Shown: positions 1 through 10,017, counted from the stretch's first letter. The stretch is DNA of 10,629 nt from Gloeophyllum trabeum ATCC 11539 (GCF_000344685.1 NW_006920444.1:2544-13172); one strand, 5' to 3'. The notes: generated by a model not told the origin, from the sequence alone. Numbers and translations are program-made.

Positions 1-60
1 AAGTCCTTGGGCAGCCCGAACTGCCCACCCAGAGTGTTGGGCAGGTCCTCCGTTGCCCAA
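1..60 (+). repeat. Left terminal inverted repeat
   Basis: This is the exact reverse complement of 10117-10176 (60 of 60 bases); the match stops at base 61. It contains four copies of the word TGGGCA, at 8-13 and 38-43 directly and at 22-27 and 54-59 inverted. They form two hairpin-like pairs: TGGGCAG 8-14 with CTGCCCA 21-27, and TTGGGCA 37-43 with TGCCCAA 54-60. Such clustered inverted words are what multiple transposase-binding sites look like, though binding is inferred. The window begins at base 1 of the repeat, so it may continue further left. Confidence 0.95.
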
Positions 61-184
61 GAGCACTCTGCAATCTGTTTTTTTTCGCACAGAGGAATTC
101 GGACACTGCACCCTCAGTCACGGTCATCTCGACCCTATTTCAATGGTGATTGTTATAGTACATAAGCATATAGCATATACAGTA

Positions 185-190
185 TTTATT
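185..190 (-). terminator. Polyadenylation signal of the HMG-like gene
   Basis: The minus strand reads AATAAA here, 35 nt past the stop codon at 225-227, in an A/T-rich stretch. This is the canonical eukaryotic signal at a suitable distance, so transcription of the minus-strand gene probably ends between it and the left terminal repeat. The rest of 61-224 holds no other feature I can recognise. Confidence 0.55.
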
Positions 191-224
191 TTGTACCCCT
201 CTTACACGAAAGCCCAGATTCAAA

Positions 225-3200
225 CTAGTACTGATCATATGTATCAGTGTTCCCATTGTGCTGCCCATCCGCAAAGTCATACTCATTGTCTTCCATCCAC
301 TCCTCCATACCGGCAACCTCCTCATATCCAGGTGTAAGCATGGCCTGCTCATCTCTCCGAGCTTGTGGCCTCTGCTCCACTTGCACCGCAACCCCGTTGT
401 CTCCCAGCACCGCGGCGCCATTTTGAGACTCACCATTGCCGAAGGAGGGTGCAAGGAGTCTCCTGTCATCCTCAGCGAATTCGTCGCCATACCCCAGTCC
501 CGACCATCCCCTCACCGCGTCCTCCTGCTCTTCATAATCCATCCCGCTCCTGCTGGGTCTTGCATATGTACCGTTGATGATGTCGACATCGTTTACCGGT
601 ACATTCTCTCTTCGTCTATCACGGCGATGGCCTTGTCGATCAGAGCGACCCAGCTCAGTATCGTCCAATTTTCGCTTCTTCGGAGCGCGCATGATATGAT
701 CGCTCGTTCCACTATCAGCTCGGTATTGTGGTTGCACTGGCTCTCCGTGATAGACAGAGTAGGCAGCATTCGCATTATACCCATACTCAGGTGCGAAAGA
801 GGTAGACGGCAGGGCTGAACGCGATGGTGCTCTGGAGAGTTGCTGAGGCATATGGTCCGACCGTGTTGAAGGACCAGATATCGGACGAGAAGCAGGACGA
901 GGGGCAGGACGCGGTACAGGACGTGATACAGGACGAGGGGCAGGACGAGGGGCAGGACGAGGGGCAGGACGAGGGGCAGGACGAGGGGCGGGAAGAGGGG
1001 CAGGAAGGGACGAACGCTGAGGAGGACCAGGGGGAGGACCAGCACGAGAAGCGGGACGAGCGATGGTGTAAATGTTTGCGCTCTGACCTTCTGCGTCACT
1101 GTCACCCTCGTCCACAATGCTGAGCTCACGCCCTCGCCGAGGCAACGCGCCATCGGGAGCGTAGCTGCGTTGCCGGGACGATGAGCGCGACTGAGACTGC
1201 ATCTGCGCAGCTGTTCTCTGCGCAGCCGCTGCCTTCCTAGCTCTCTTGTACTTTTCAGAATGCTTGATCAGCGAGATTTTGCCTTGCAGCGTATCGACAA
1301 CCGCCGCCAAATCGCCCTGACTTTCGATGTCCATTTCACATTCATCTACGAGAGCGACACATCATTAAGCTGATGTAACAACAATTTATATTGAGATACA
1401 TACCTTTCGACCAACGTTCGAAGTACGGATACGTAACTTCACCTGCATAGTCGGTGTCGAAACGCTTGATGAGCGGCATTGCTAAAGCTGCAACCTGCGC
1501 CGTGGTTAGCTTCTTCAGATCAAAGCTCGGTCCAGGGCAGGGTACGTCCAAAGGCCAATCCTTCAGCCGTATCTTGTTCTCGAAGGCGAAGTCCGTGAAG
1601 CTCTTCCACGGGAATGCAGTCGGCGCTGTAGTAAGAATACGACCTATACCCTGTCGTCAGCGCTGGAGCAAGAGGTAATGTGGTCAGACTTGCCTAGACC
1701 GGCATGCAACAATTCGCGTGCCCTCAATCGGTGGTAATCTCTAGTGGTTACATTACTGCCAGAATCCTTTGAAGGCTTTGCCTTTTCTTCATTTTCCCGT
1801 AGTGGCTTAGGTGGCGAGTTGTATCGAGGGAACAGAGATGGTATCCTAATATCTCCGTTCTCTTTCTTCAAATCCGCGAGCCTGGATAGACGTAGGTCAT
1901 GTAAGCAAATCATCTACTGCTAAGCACTTCACGCACCTGAATACAGCGGCGAAGTCTTGTAACTGAGACTCGATACTCTGACCGCATGTCTCCATCACCG
2001 CCTTGAAACGGGATGATCCTCCCCACACACGGCTTGCTTTAATCCCTCCCATATTCTCGTCCGTGCATATTATATATCCAAATGTCTCAACGCCGAGGGT
2101 CCTCTGTGCGCTCATGCCCTATCCGAACGGTCGATAAGAACTAAGAAACTATTACTGAAGTGTGACTTACGAGATTGATGAACTGCTTGCGAAGCTTCTC
2201 GACTTCGTGGGTGAACGTGCCCTTCGTCTTCACCCCTTGGACAAACTCATCTTCCTGCTCCTCGTACCACTTGATGATATCTTTCATTATTTCGCGTCGT
2301 ACAGCTTGATCGTGGCGTTCTTTCTCTGGCAAGTGTGAAAACTGTCCTTCGTATTCATCTCGAATACGCCTAGACCAGTCTTGCTTTGACACTAGATTAA
2401 CCATTAGTATCAGTAATTCTCGGACTGTAAGCGCTTACATACCTCCTTGTGGTCGTTTGTGTTGGCTGCAGTACCAAGTACTAAACAGGTTCCAGAGATT
2501 CAACGCCCTGGGCTTCGTATCATGAAGACCCATGGCGCTATAGATGGCAGGCAGAGGCTTCTTGTATTTCGCTGCGAGATCTTCGATAACGCTCGTAAGC
2601 TGATTGTGTACGTCCTGGATATCCTCAAGGGCCTCGCGAGGAAGGGGCCCAGGGATGAAAGGCTGGCGAGGCGAGTCATCAGCATCCTCCGCTGATTCCT
2701 CACTGGGCTCTGCCCTGTCGTGTCGCCCTTTCTTCCCGATGTCAGCATGTCTGGATCCTGCTCCTTTCGGTCCTTGTTTTCGTCTCGATGAAGTTGCGGG
2801 GATGTCGGAATCGTAGTCAGCCTCTTGTTCAAGATGGACATCATCTTCGTAGTCCATTTCTTCGGCTGTGGGCGAAACGGCACGACCGCGCTTCTGCTTG
2901 GCATTCTTTTCACCTTGCCTTTGCCGTTCCGTGTCGCTGTAATTATCCTCAGTCGCGTCGCCATCCGATTCACTGATTTCGTGATGATCGGGCTCCACCT
3001 CGGGCTCGGGCTCAGACCGCGGCGGGCGCGTTCGCGACGCTGTGGAAAGGGAACTAAGAGACATTACAGACGAGAAGATGTGTGCGACATACCATATTTT
3101 CCCCCTTGTGGTCCTTCACCTCCGTCTCGATGCGCCTCAGACTGTTCATCACGTACAGCCGTGTCGCTATCCTTAGGGCTGAGGTTGTCTCTGGCAGGAG

Positions 3201-4199
3201 AGCCATCCTCCGACTCCAGCGTCGGTGGCCTTTGTCCGTCGCCAAGACTTTGGGACAATCCCTGAGCGCTCCCATTGAACGAGAACTCCACGTTGTGCAT
3301 GTCAAGTGTCCACAGAGGGCCAACGTCTGGTGGCGTACTTCGGGACGTGTTCCGAGAAACAGGGCGCTCGTCATCGGGAGGTGGAGGTACATCACAGTTT
3401 TCGAGCCCCTGATCCTGAGGAGAGGCGGAAATCCTCTCTTGGCGTTCCGAGGTTGCTGCAATGACGTCGTCCGAGATTCTCATTCGACGATTGAATGCGA
3501 AAGGATCATCGACATGGAGGGGATTGGCGATGTCGCTAACGCGCAGATGCTGTTCGTCGTTGCGCGAAGGAGGCTCGGGTTTGTTATGATCCTATGTCGA
3601 AGTTAGCTACCGATGGAATCAAAGTATAAGATAACGCAATAGACTTACAGTTTCCCTAGAGCTCCTCAACCTGCTGTTGCTAGCGTCGCCTACCTCTGAT
3701 CCACGTAACTGGTGATGGAACGCGCAAGGCAGATTTAGAAAGAACATGCTGCTAAGGAACTGGCGATACATACGTCGAATGAGGATCCCTGCATCTCATT
3801 GTTCTGACCTGTGTGACTTGTATTGGATGCTGTGGCATCAGGAGGCTTCAAGGACCGCTTTGAGTTATCGACTGGAATTGGCTCCAACTGTGGCGGGCCA
3901 TTGCTTGCGCCAGCACCTCGACGCTGGCGAGTCGGTAGCGGCAGGGGTGCAAACTTGCGGCCAGATCGTAGACCCCTGCCTTCCGTCACGGATGGGTCGG
4001 GTTGATCCTGAACTTGTGAGGCATTGATTGCCTCAGTGTTGGGGAGAACATCAATATTCTCCTCCACCGCGCCACACTCCACGCGATCCTCCGCCACATC
4101 CTGTAGAGTCGGTGGCAGAGGCTGTTGCTTCGCAGGTTTGCGAGTGGTGGAGGGCTTAGACTTCTTGGTTTTCGCAGCTCGAGACCGAGCAGGCGCCAT
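225..4199 (-). CDS. KDZ-element accessory protein with divergent HMG-like domain (9 exons)
   Basis: Reconstructed exons on the minus strand are 4199-3774, 3708-3649, 3591-3093, 3039-2443, 2391-2171, 2118-1937, 1881-1700, 1643-1404 and 1345-225. They give an uninterrupted 1175-residue protein; the eight introns are 51-65 nt, all GT-AG. The start is the first ATG of exon 1 and opens a basic, Lys/Arg-rich N-terminus. Residues 1-500 are largely polar and disordered, with acidic runs. Residues about 505-572 (from RALNLWNLF, through a conserved WSRRIRDEY-like helix, to IIKWYEEQ) have the spacing and aromatic pattern of a divergent HMG box. A compact region follows (about 602-802). The C-terminal exon has a Pro-Arg-Pro-Ala array (about 917-956), an SV40-like basic motif PKKRK (about 1024-1028) and an acidic tail. 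A nuclear DNA-binding role in transposition or in silencing control is inferred. KDZ elements are known to encode a divergent HMG protein, which supports the call; the exact intron ends and the HMG assignment remain unproven. Confidence 0.75.
893..1012. repeat. 12-bp coding minisatellite (Pro-Arg-Pro-Ala array)
   Basis: Ten consecutive 12-bp units with consensus CAGGACGAGGGG on the plus strand. The first (893-904) is perfect, the next two diverge, five are perfect (929-988) and the last two are degenerate. The unit length is a multiple of three, so the minus-strand gene reads it in frame as a repeated Ala-Pro-Arg-Pro motif. The other frames also stay open, which creates long spurious reading frames on both strands. 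Copy number is probably variable between copies of the element. Confidence 0.93.
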
Positions 4200-4338
4200 T
4201 ACTGATAGTATGGAGTGGAGAAGGGAGGAGACGCAGGTGTCGACGGTTGGTTCAACCACATCGGGGTTCGAATTTGTCACCCTCGGACTCCACAAGTCAA
4301 CCACCAGCACGAGCCACACCGATGCGTGATCACTGACA

Positions 4339-4344
4339 CACGTG
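4339..4344. promoter_or_regulatory. CACGTG E-box upstream of the HMG-like gene
   Basis: A palindromic CACGTG, the typical site of bHLH-type factors, lies 140 bp upstream of the ATG of the minus-strand gene. It is followed on the plus strand by GAGC and, five bases on, by TGTGGCT. The nine-base string CACGTGAGC recurs 135 bp upstream of the transposase ATG. Factor binding is inferred from sequence only. Confidence 0.35.
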
Positions 4345-4803
4345 AGCTGTGGCTCGGCAAGCTTGTGACCAGACCTCAGTGGATGTAGAGGTCTCGAAAA
4401 CTACTGTCCAAGCGTCGTAAGGTACCTATGTTGATGGAACGCTCGTGGTGTACGCAATAATGTAATAGATAACAACTTCAGCTTGAAAACGCGCGTTAGT
4501 CTCGGTGATTGACACGGACGACAAATAAGAGAGCCTACTGAGATATTTTCCGCACAATGGCAATCTCTACATGTATATCAAACATCAAAGAAGTCTTTAG
4601 AAAGAATAGGAGACTGTGGGTGAGCGTTGCGCGTAACGAAATCGGGAACGGCATGTTCATATTGTACTTTACCGTTAAACGGAGACTGGACCGAATCCAG
4701 TCCAATCCTTGATACTTTAGCTGGGGCTTTAAGGCATGGAGACAAACATGAGTACGAAGACTGCAAGTAGAAAGGCTTCAGCGTGGTCTAGAGGACAGCA
4801 GGC

Positions 4804-4852
4804 GACGGGCGCTTGTAGTCTCCTAACCTAATTCACAATACAAGCGCCCGTC
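4804..4852. repeat. Perfect 14-bp inverted repeat with 21-bp loop
   Basis: The arm GACGGGCGCTTGTA at 4804-4817 is exactly complementary to TACAAGCGCCCGTC at 4839-4852, separated by 21 A/T-richer bases. The pairing stops at both outer edges. It lies in the middle of the intergenic region, away from both genes' start codons, and matches neither terminal repeat. It could be an internal cis element of the transposon, a protein-binding palindrome, or a scar of a small nested element; no target duplication is evident at its edges. Confidence 0.75.
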
Positions 4853-5081
4853 CAAAACACGCACACTGGTTTACAGAAGCCTGACTACTCGATTAAAAAT
4901 CCCATAAATAAAAATATGGAGTCCTGTTCCATGCCCCATAATGCATCTTAGAGAAAAATGGACTATCATAAATGACCGGAGGTTGCAACAACTGTACGAT
5001 GGGTGAGCACTACAGTTTGAGACTCTTGCCGCGTCGCGACTTTAAGTTAGCTCTCGGACTTTTTGCCGTGGAGTCCCAGCG

Positions 5082-5104
5082 CCACTTCCACTTCCACTTC
5101 CACT
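5082..5104 (+). repeat. CCACTT hexamer tandem repeat
   Basis: Almost four copies of CCACTT run back to back, about 98-120 bp upstream of the small gene's ATG. It is a simple repeat. In that position it may fall in the promoter or 5' leader, but no function is shown. Confidence 0.7.
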
Positions 5105-5201
5105 GGCTCACTGTCCCTCTTATACCTGCTCGTCTCTGGCGGCTAAGAAGTGGGTGTTGCTATTTAACTGGCACGCACAGTCTGAAGCCACGCCGTTTAG
5201 T

Positions 5202-5965
5202 ATGTCACTCGAAGAACAAACCGCTGTTCAAGTTCTGAGCACTATCAACACTGCTGCTGGGGCAAACGACCACATGTTCGAAAAAGGGACTGGAAAGGTA
5301 AGCTACTATCGGAGGTGAGCATCTATATACTCAGCCTGATTATTGGCCTTATGCACTAATATTGTGCTAGACATCGTGAAGCACGACAGGCGTACCAACG
5401 TCAGTACAATCAGATTCATCGTGTCGGTAGAAGGAAATGTGGAAAAGCAGCACGGAAAGCAGCACAGGATGCGCGTCGGAAAGAGAAAACTAGGAAAATA
5501 CAGTACGTCGGCCGCATAAGTCTAGAGGACTGCAAGTCCTTCACGTATTCCACTAGATATGTCGAGGACGGCATCGCAGTCAAATCCACCGCCGAAGATC
5601 CTGAGATCACCAGTGAAATGGAAGCCGCTGAACGCCTAGTCTATCGAGACTACCTTTACAAAATTACGAATCTTGAAGAACAGTATAAAGATGAGTGGCT
5701 CGAGCGATACATGGATTACTTAGACGAATGCTTGTTTCGACGTCTCGAGCAAGCCAAGGCTGAATTACCAACAGCGGATCCGGGCACTATACACGGCCAT
5801 CGACGCATCATTGCTACCTACCATCAAGAGATATTTTTACGCGGCCAGGGCTTCGACGCGTACGCTCAGGCCTGCCACGATCGCAAGTTGATTACAGATG
5901 GGCGCGCGTATGTGCTAGAGTCCCTTCTGCGCAGAGATGCTACTGACATTCTTGATTCTTCATAG
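5202..5965 (+). CDS. Small uncharacterised protein of the KDZ element (2 exons)
   Basis: I reconstruct exons 5202-5314 and 5371-5965, joined over a 56-nt GTGAGC...CTAG intron, giving 235 residues. A donor at 5298 was considered, but it leads straight into a stop; the donor at 5315 keeps the frame. After about 37 N-terminal residues starting MSLEEQTAV comes a strongly basic, probably helical stretch (about 36-80, rich in Arg, Lys, Ala and Gln), then a helix-rich acidic/aromatic part. Near 181-191 is HRRIIATYHQE, which looks like the best-ordered segment. There is no signal peptide, membrane segment or known catalytic motif. I do not recognise the family. Its placement between the HMG-like gene and the transposase, inside one pair of terminal repeats, argues that it is an element gene, perhaps a DNA-binding or transposase-assisting protein (inference). 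The upstream leader is short, and an additional 5' exon cannot be excluded. Confidence 0.7.
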
Positions 5966-6352
5966 GGTAAACAAGCGAGAGTTTAAGAGGATCTATGGAT
6001 TTTAGCAAGATCACAAGAGGCAGACTGCCTGGGCCGGGGAAGAGAGGAGGTTGTCATGTAAAATGCGGCAGCTAGATACTTTATCTTCTCAAGCGTCATT
6101 CGTATCAACATGTAAATTTTGAATGTAAGCTCTCATCGTGTCTTAACGCACAATGCAAGGCTCGTCGAGTCTGGTCGTGTTTTCAATGCACTGTGGCATC
6201 ACGCGACCCACGTAAAGCACGTGAGCCACTATGCCATACTCATATCACGTGTGGCTTGTACGCGAGTGTGGCAGCTTGTGGCATGCACACTAGTGGCGCG
6301 TGTCTGGACGCACGAAACAAGCTTGGCTCTCACTTCATCAGCCTCTTATGAC
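5966..6352 (+). promoter_or_regulatory. Promoter region of the KDZ transposase
   Basis: A 387-bp gap between the small gene and the transposase start. It has two CACGTG boxes (6218-6223 and 6246-6251) and three exact TGTGGCA words (6192-6198, 6267-6273, 6277-6283), plus TGTGGCT at 6250-6256. The clustering within 100 bp suggests a regulatory module. The frame of the transposase stays open through much of it (from 6119), but the translation is rich in His, Val and Ala with no family resemblance, so I treat it as non-coding leader. The first 150 bp after 5965 would hold the small gene's 3' end; no AATAAA is present there. Confidence 0.5.
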
Positions 6353-9300
6353 ATGTCGTACCGTCCGCGTATCCCTCGAAAGCAGCTACGCCAGAGCTTG
6401 CACCCTGAGGAGCGGGCTCAGTCTGACGATCGTGAAGTGCCCTCGCTACATCCTCTCCCCGCAAAATTGCCACATTACCGTCAAAAGGAGTCGCTTCGGA
6501 AGTATGGAGGACAGCGACTAGTACCACTTGTGGCACTTCCCGTTGGCGAAGGGCTAATGCAATCGTCGTCTCTCATCGATCGAGTCAAATTTGCACAGGC
6601 CTCACGTTCTTCAAGTTCTGCTAGGCCTCAACACCCCCGGTCCAGTCAATCGCCTGCTGCAGTGGAAGAAGTGTCTCAGCCGCAGCATGATACTTCCATC
6701 TACGATGACACTCAAGATCATACCCTGACGTTTCGTTTGGCACCAGAGCCTCCCGATGGAGAGAGAGCGCGTAGACGAAGGAAGAAAGAGAACCAGTCTG
6801 CGCGCTGGCGTACCGAAGTCATACCAGCGCTCACTCAGCCATTTCTACAACTACTGCAGCGTACGAACTGGCTGCGGGAACGATCACCCATTCGTAATTG
6901 CTCCGCTCGCTCCTGTGAGTGTCCGCGACGACCCATCAAAATTCTCGCAATCCACTTCAATCGTGAGTCCCGTTCTGTCTTTACCAGTGCCAGCTTGTCT
7001 AACAACCCATACTGATACAGACCTTAAGACGATCGAACTCGATGTCTGCCCATGCAGACCGAGTTATAGCCAGCTGTTGGAGCAGCAACTTTTTCCCTGT
7101 GCTCCGCTTTTCCCCTCCCTTGCGGTAGATCTCAATGTACTCGAATTTGTTTCTCATCTCTTTGTTGAGTTGCCACCAAATAATACCGCCTGGTGCAATG
7201 CCGTCGAGACATTCCTGCAGTCACGCTCCTATGCAATCGCTTCTAAGGTACGTCGTGATTGCCATCGTTTTGCCAGCAGCACTGACTCCAGCTTTCCAGG
7301 ATTGTCTTCGTCGACGGTTTAGTAATGCACTGTCATGGTACCACACACTGCGTGACACTGCCGAGAAGACAGTACACGATTGGATTCAAGGTAGCCGCCC
7401 CTGTCAGCTCTTGGAAGGTATGCATCAAACGGATGACTCATCGCCGGGACTTGAGACACCCACCACGACGAGGGCGATGTCTGGGACCACCGCCGATCTG
7501 CAACGGCCGAGCGAGTACCTTCGCTCACGGTGCCCTGCCTGCTTTGGAGGACAGACCTCATACGATCCGACCCTTTTGTGCGTCTTCACGCCCTATTCTG
7601 CACGCCGATGGTAGCTTATTACTTATCTAGAGCCGATTACATTGTCGAAATGGATGCTTGCTTTTCTCAGAAGCGGCAGAAAGGTTCGCACGACCCGAAG
7701 AACTCGCACCCGGACACTGTCTGGCTCTCAGAAGACACTGCGGCGGCAATGGAAGCCGAAGTCGAGCGGCTCAGGGCTCACAATCCGTCCGGCGCTCTTA
7801 AAAAGCACACCGGGCAGGATAAGGAGGTCGCCGACGATGAAGACGGCTTCGAGGGCACACTCAAGGTTCCCAAGTCTGCCCTAGATGAATGTGACAATAC
7901 ATTCACGGCTGCCGACGAGAAACGCAAGAAAGCAAGTACATCCCTTTATGACGACACCGGCATCATGGCGTTAAACTGCCGCCACGATGTAGTATTATGG
8001 CTTGTAAACATGCGCTCAGCGGGTGAAAAGCAGTTCTACGCGCTGGCTCTCCTCAAGGAGCTCTTCAACCACCTGCCGCCGAAGGTCCGTGTCGGGTTGC
8101 TCTACGATGTTGCTTGTTCCCTCCACCGTAGTTGCTTGAAGTGGGGTTACTTGCCCGAGTATATTGATCGCCTCGTATTCGGTATTTCAGTTTTCCATGC
8201 CTACGGCCACCAGTGGCCGTGCCAATTGGTGTATCATCCTCGCAAATGCGAAGGCTTCGGACTGTCGAACGGCGAGGGTTGCGAGCGACTATGGCTGTCG
8301 CTCATGCGGCTCGTGCCTTGTCTGCGTGTGTCTGGAGTGAGAATATCATTTCGCTTTTCTTGTACCGTATGTGCTGACCTTCTCCTCGTCAGTATCACCA
8401 GCGACTCTATGTCCTCGATTCACAAGTCCACCATCGCGACGCTAAAATACGTCGGGACTTAGGCCAGTGGCTATTCAAACACACGGAACAGTTGAAAGCT
8501 AAACGCGCGGAAGCTCGAGCCGCCTTTGGTGACTGTGGGATTGCCGAGGAGACACTGCGATCTGAGTGGACAGCTCAGATCAAAGCACAAACACAACCTC
8601 TTCCCCGTAAGTGCGATGTCCCTCGGAGTAGTTAGCTTTTGACTCAGTCACGGCGTGCTGCAGGTCGCGCTAAGAACAAGGGAAAAGATGCAGTGGCCAA
8701 CATCATTCGCTTACAAGCACGGACGAAAGTCCTGGCCGAGAGGGCTGCGTCCCTCGAGAAGATAATCTTGGACGATACCACGAGCCAGGCCGAGCTCGTA
8801 CAGGCAGAAATGCGACTCACCGACGTACGCACGAAGTTATCTCGAGAGCAGGCCCTTCTCAAGGCCAAAGAGCGTGAACTGGGCGTAGACGGACGGGCTG
8901 ATTTGCAACGTCTACGGAACAGCAAGTATCTTACTCATCGCCTCAATGCCCTGGCTCTGAAGAAAAGGCTCCGGGAGCGGCTTCGCCAAAGGAAGTTCGA
9001 GCTCGAACGTGTAGAGCGAGCCTACCGTAATCTAGCAAATGGTTCGTCTTCCGACATGACTCTTCATTCAGATAATTGACACTGTTAATGAATAAGATAA
9101 ACGTATACATTCGCACACCGAAACACAGGTGAAGCGTCGAGAACCGGGCATTCAACAGCTCGCCCGTGATTTCAACGGGCTCTGCGGCGTGATGCGTGAT
9201 CTTATACGCAAAGGACAAGCACCGCCAGGTTCCGTAGCACCCGATACCATCGATAGCAAAGCACTCTTCAAGCTGGACGTGGACGATACCATCTGGCAGG

Positions 9301-9975
9301 ACGTCGGCTTGGATGAAGATCCGAATTCGGGAGAATCAATCCCGCCCTGGCTAGGAGATGACGCTGTCCGGACGGGTATCAGAGCATGGGTTGAGCTGCA
9401 GAGATGTCAAGAGGAAGAGAAGCGGTTAAGGCGTGAGAGGCGTGCGATCCAGGAGTGGTTTGCAGAGGAGTGGGAAATGGTATCAAAGGCGGAAGCAAGT
9501 GCAGGTACGCGAAGCTACGTTACAATCCAGGGATGGCGCTGATCTGCAATGTTACCTAGTCGGAGATGAAGTTATGCAATACCACGTTGCGCGCCGGAGA
9601 GCTGAGCTCATAGAACTATGCGCCGGCTGGTGCAAACATGCTGACGGGCTGAGTTTCGACGGCGATGAGATAGTTCCGTGGGGGCCAACCTCAGACGAGA
9701 TGCTCGGGATTGCAATCGGCGGCGGAGTGGTTCGATCAACTGATGAATTGCTTACAGCTGATGACTTGTCAGAGGATGATGAGGGGGAGTTAGACGTTCC
9801 TGAAGAGGACATTCTCCTGCTTGACACACTCGAAACCTTTGGCATCGCGGATGCCTACCATGAGGCTGTCCAACCCGACATATTGTGGTACACAGATGGT
9901 CACTCGGGACCGAGCATCGAGGCCGTGGATCAACATGTTGGCGGGTCTCCAACGAAGAGGCGTCGGTTGGCATAG
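6353..9975 (+). CDS. KDZ (Kyakuja-Dileera-Zisupton) family transposase (8 exons)
   Basis: Reconstructed exons 6353-6962, 7021-7247, 7300-7577, 7631-8336, 8393-8606, 8664-9041, 9097-9504 and 9560-9975 join without a stop into 1078 residues, a normal length for the family. Introns are 52-58 nt and GT-AG. The N-terminal part has a basic run RRRRKK (140-145) and a cysteine cluster (C188, C190, C213, C215, C230) of the type preceding KDZ cores, then a CPAC motif (357-360). The RNase H-like core follows: MDACF (D380), CRHD (488-491), LYDVAC (D531), FHAYGHQW and YHPRK (about 560-577) and GEGCERLW (E587/E590). These give a plausible Asp-Asp-Glu triad and metal-binding Cys/His. Residues 680-804 form a long charged coiled-coil; the tail is acidic and ends in a basic KRRRLA. 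It would act in the nucleus, cutting at the terminal repeats and integrating the element. The start ATG at 6353 is the first with sensible downstream protein. Core identity is very secure; individual splice sites less so. Confidence 0.95.
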
Positions 9976-10017
9976 GTAGCATATGTGGATAGTGAACGTG
10001 TCAAGTGCCACTGTTGC

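Larger units (their letters stand above)
4200..5201. promoter_or_regulatory. Divergent intergenic promoter region
   Basis: This 1.0-kb stretch lies between the minus-strand HMG-like gene and the plus-strand small gene and should contain both promoters. I see no credible coding region: the reading frames here are short, lack family resemblance and do not join to neighbours through splice sites. It holds a CACGTG box at 4339-4344, an inverted repeat at 4804-4852, an A/T-rich run around 4894-4919 (CATAAATAAAAATATGG) and a hexamer repeat just ahead of the small gene. A TATTTAA word at 5161-5167 is only about 35 nt before the ATG, so it is doubtful as a TATA element. Confidence 0.5.

Noticed and set aside
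824..1123. Plus-strand reading frame rich in Gln, Asp, Glu and Gly
   Set aside because: It is the antisense of the same 12-bp repeat; there is no start context or extension outside the repeat.
593..1153. Minus-strand reading frame with a Leu/Val/Pro-rich repeat that looks like a membrane protein
   Set aside because: It is the 12-bp minisatellite read in a shifted frame, inside the last exon of the accessory gene.
4578..4766. 62-codon minus-strand reading frame in the intergenic region
   Set aside because: It is short and isolated, with no splice partner and no recognisable motif; a chance frame.
5298..5370. First donor GTAAGC at 5298 for the small gene
   Set aside because: Joining it to the acceptor at 5370 reads into a stop after two codons; the donor at 5315 keeps the frame and continues a basic helix.
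6119..6352. In-frame N-terminal extension of the transposase from the ATG at 6119
   Set aside because: The composition is unlike protein, it spans the CACGTG/TGTGGC cluster, and the family-like sequence begins at the ATG at 6353.
9505..9530. A 26-nt intron with acceptor CCAG at 9530
   Set aside because: It is too short for fungal splicing and gives the wrong frame; the acceptor ending at 9559 gives a 55-nt intron and keeps the frame.
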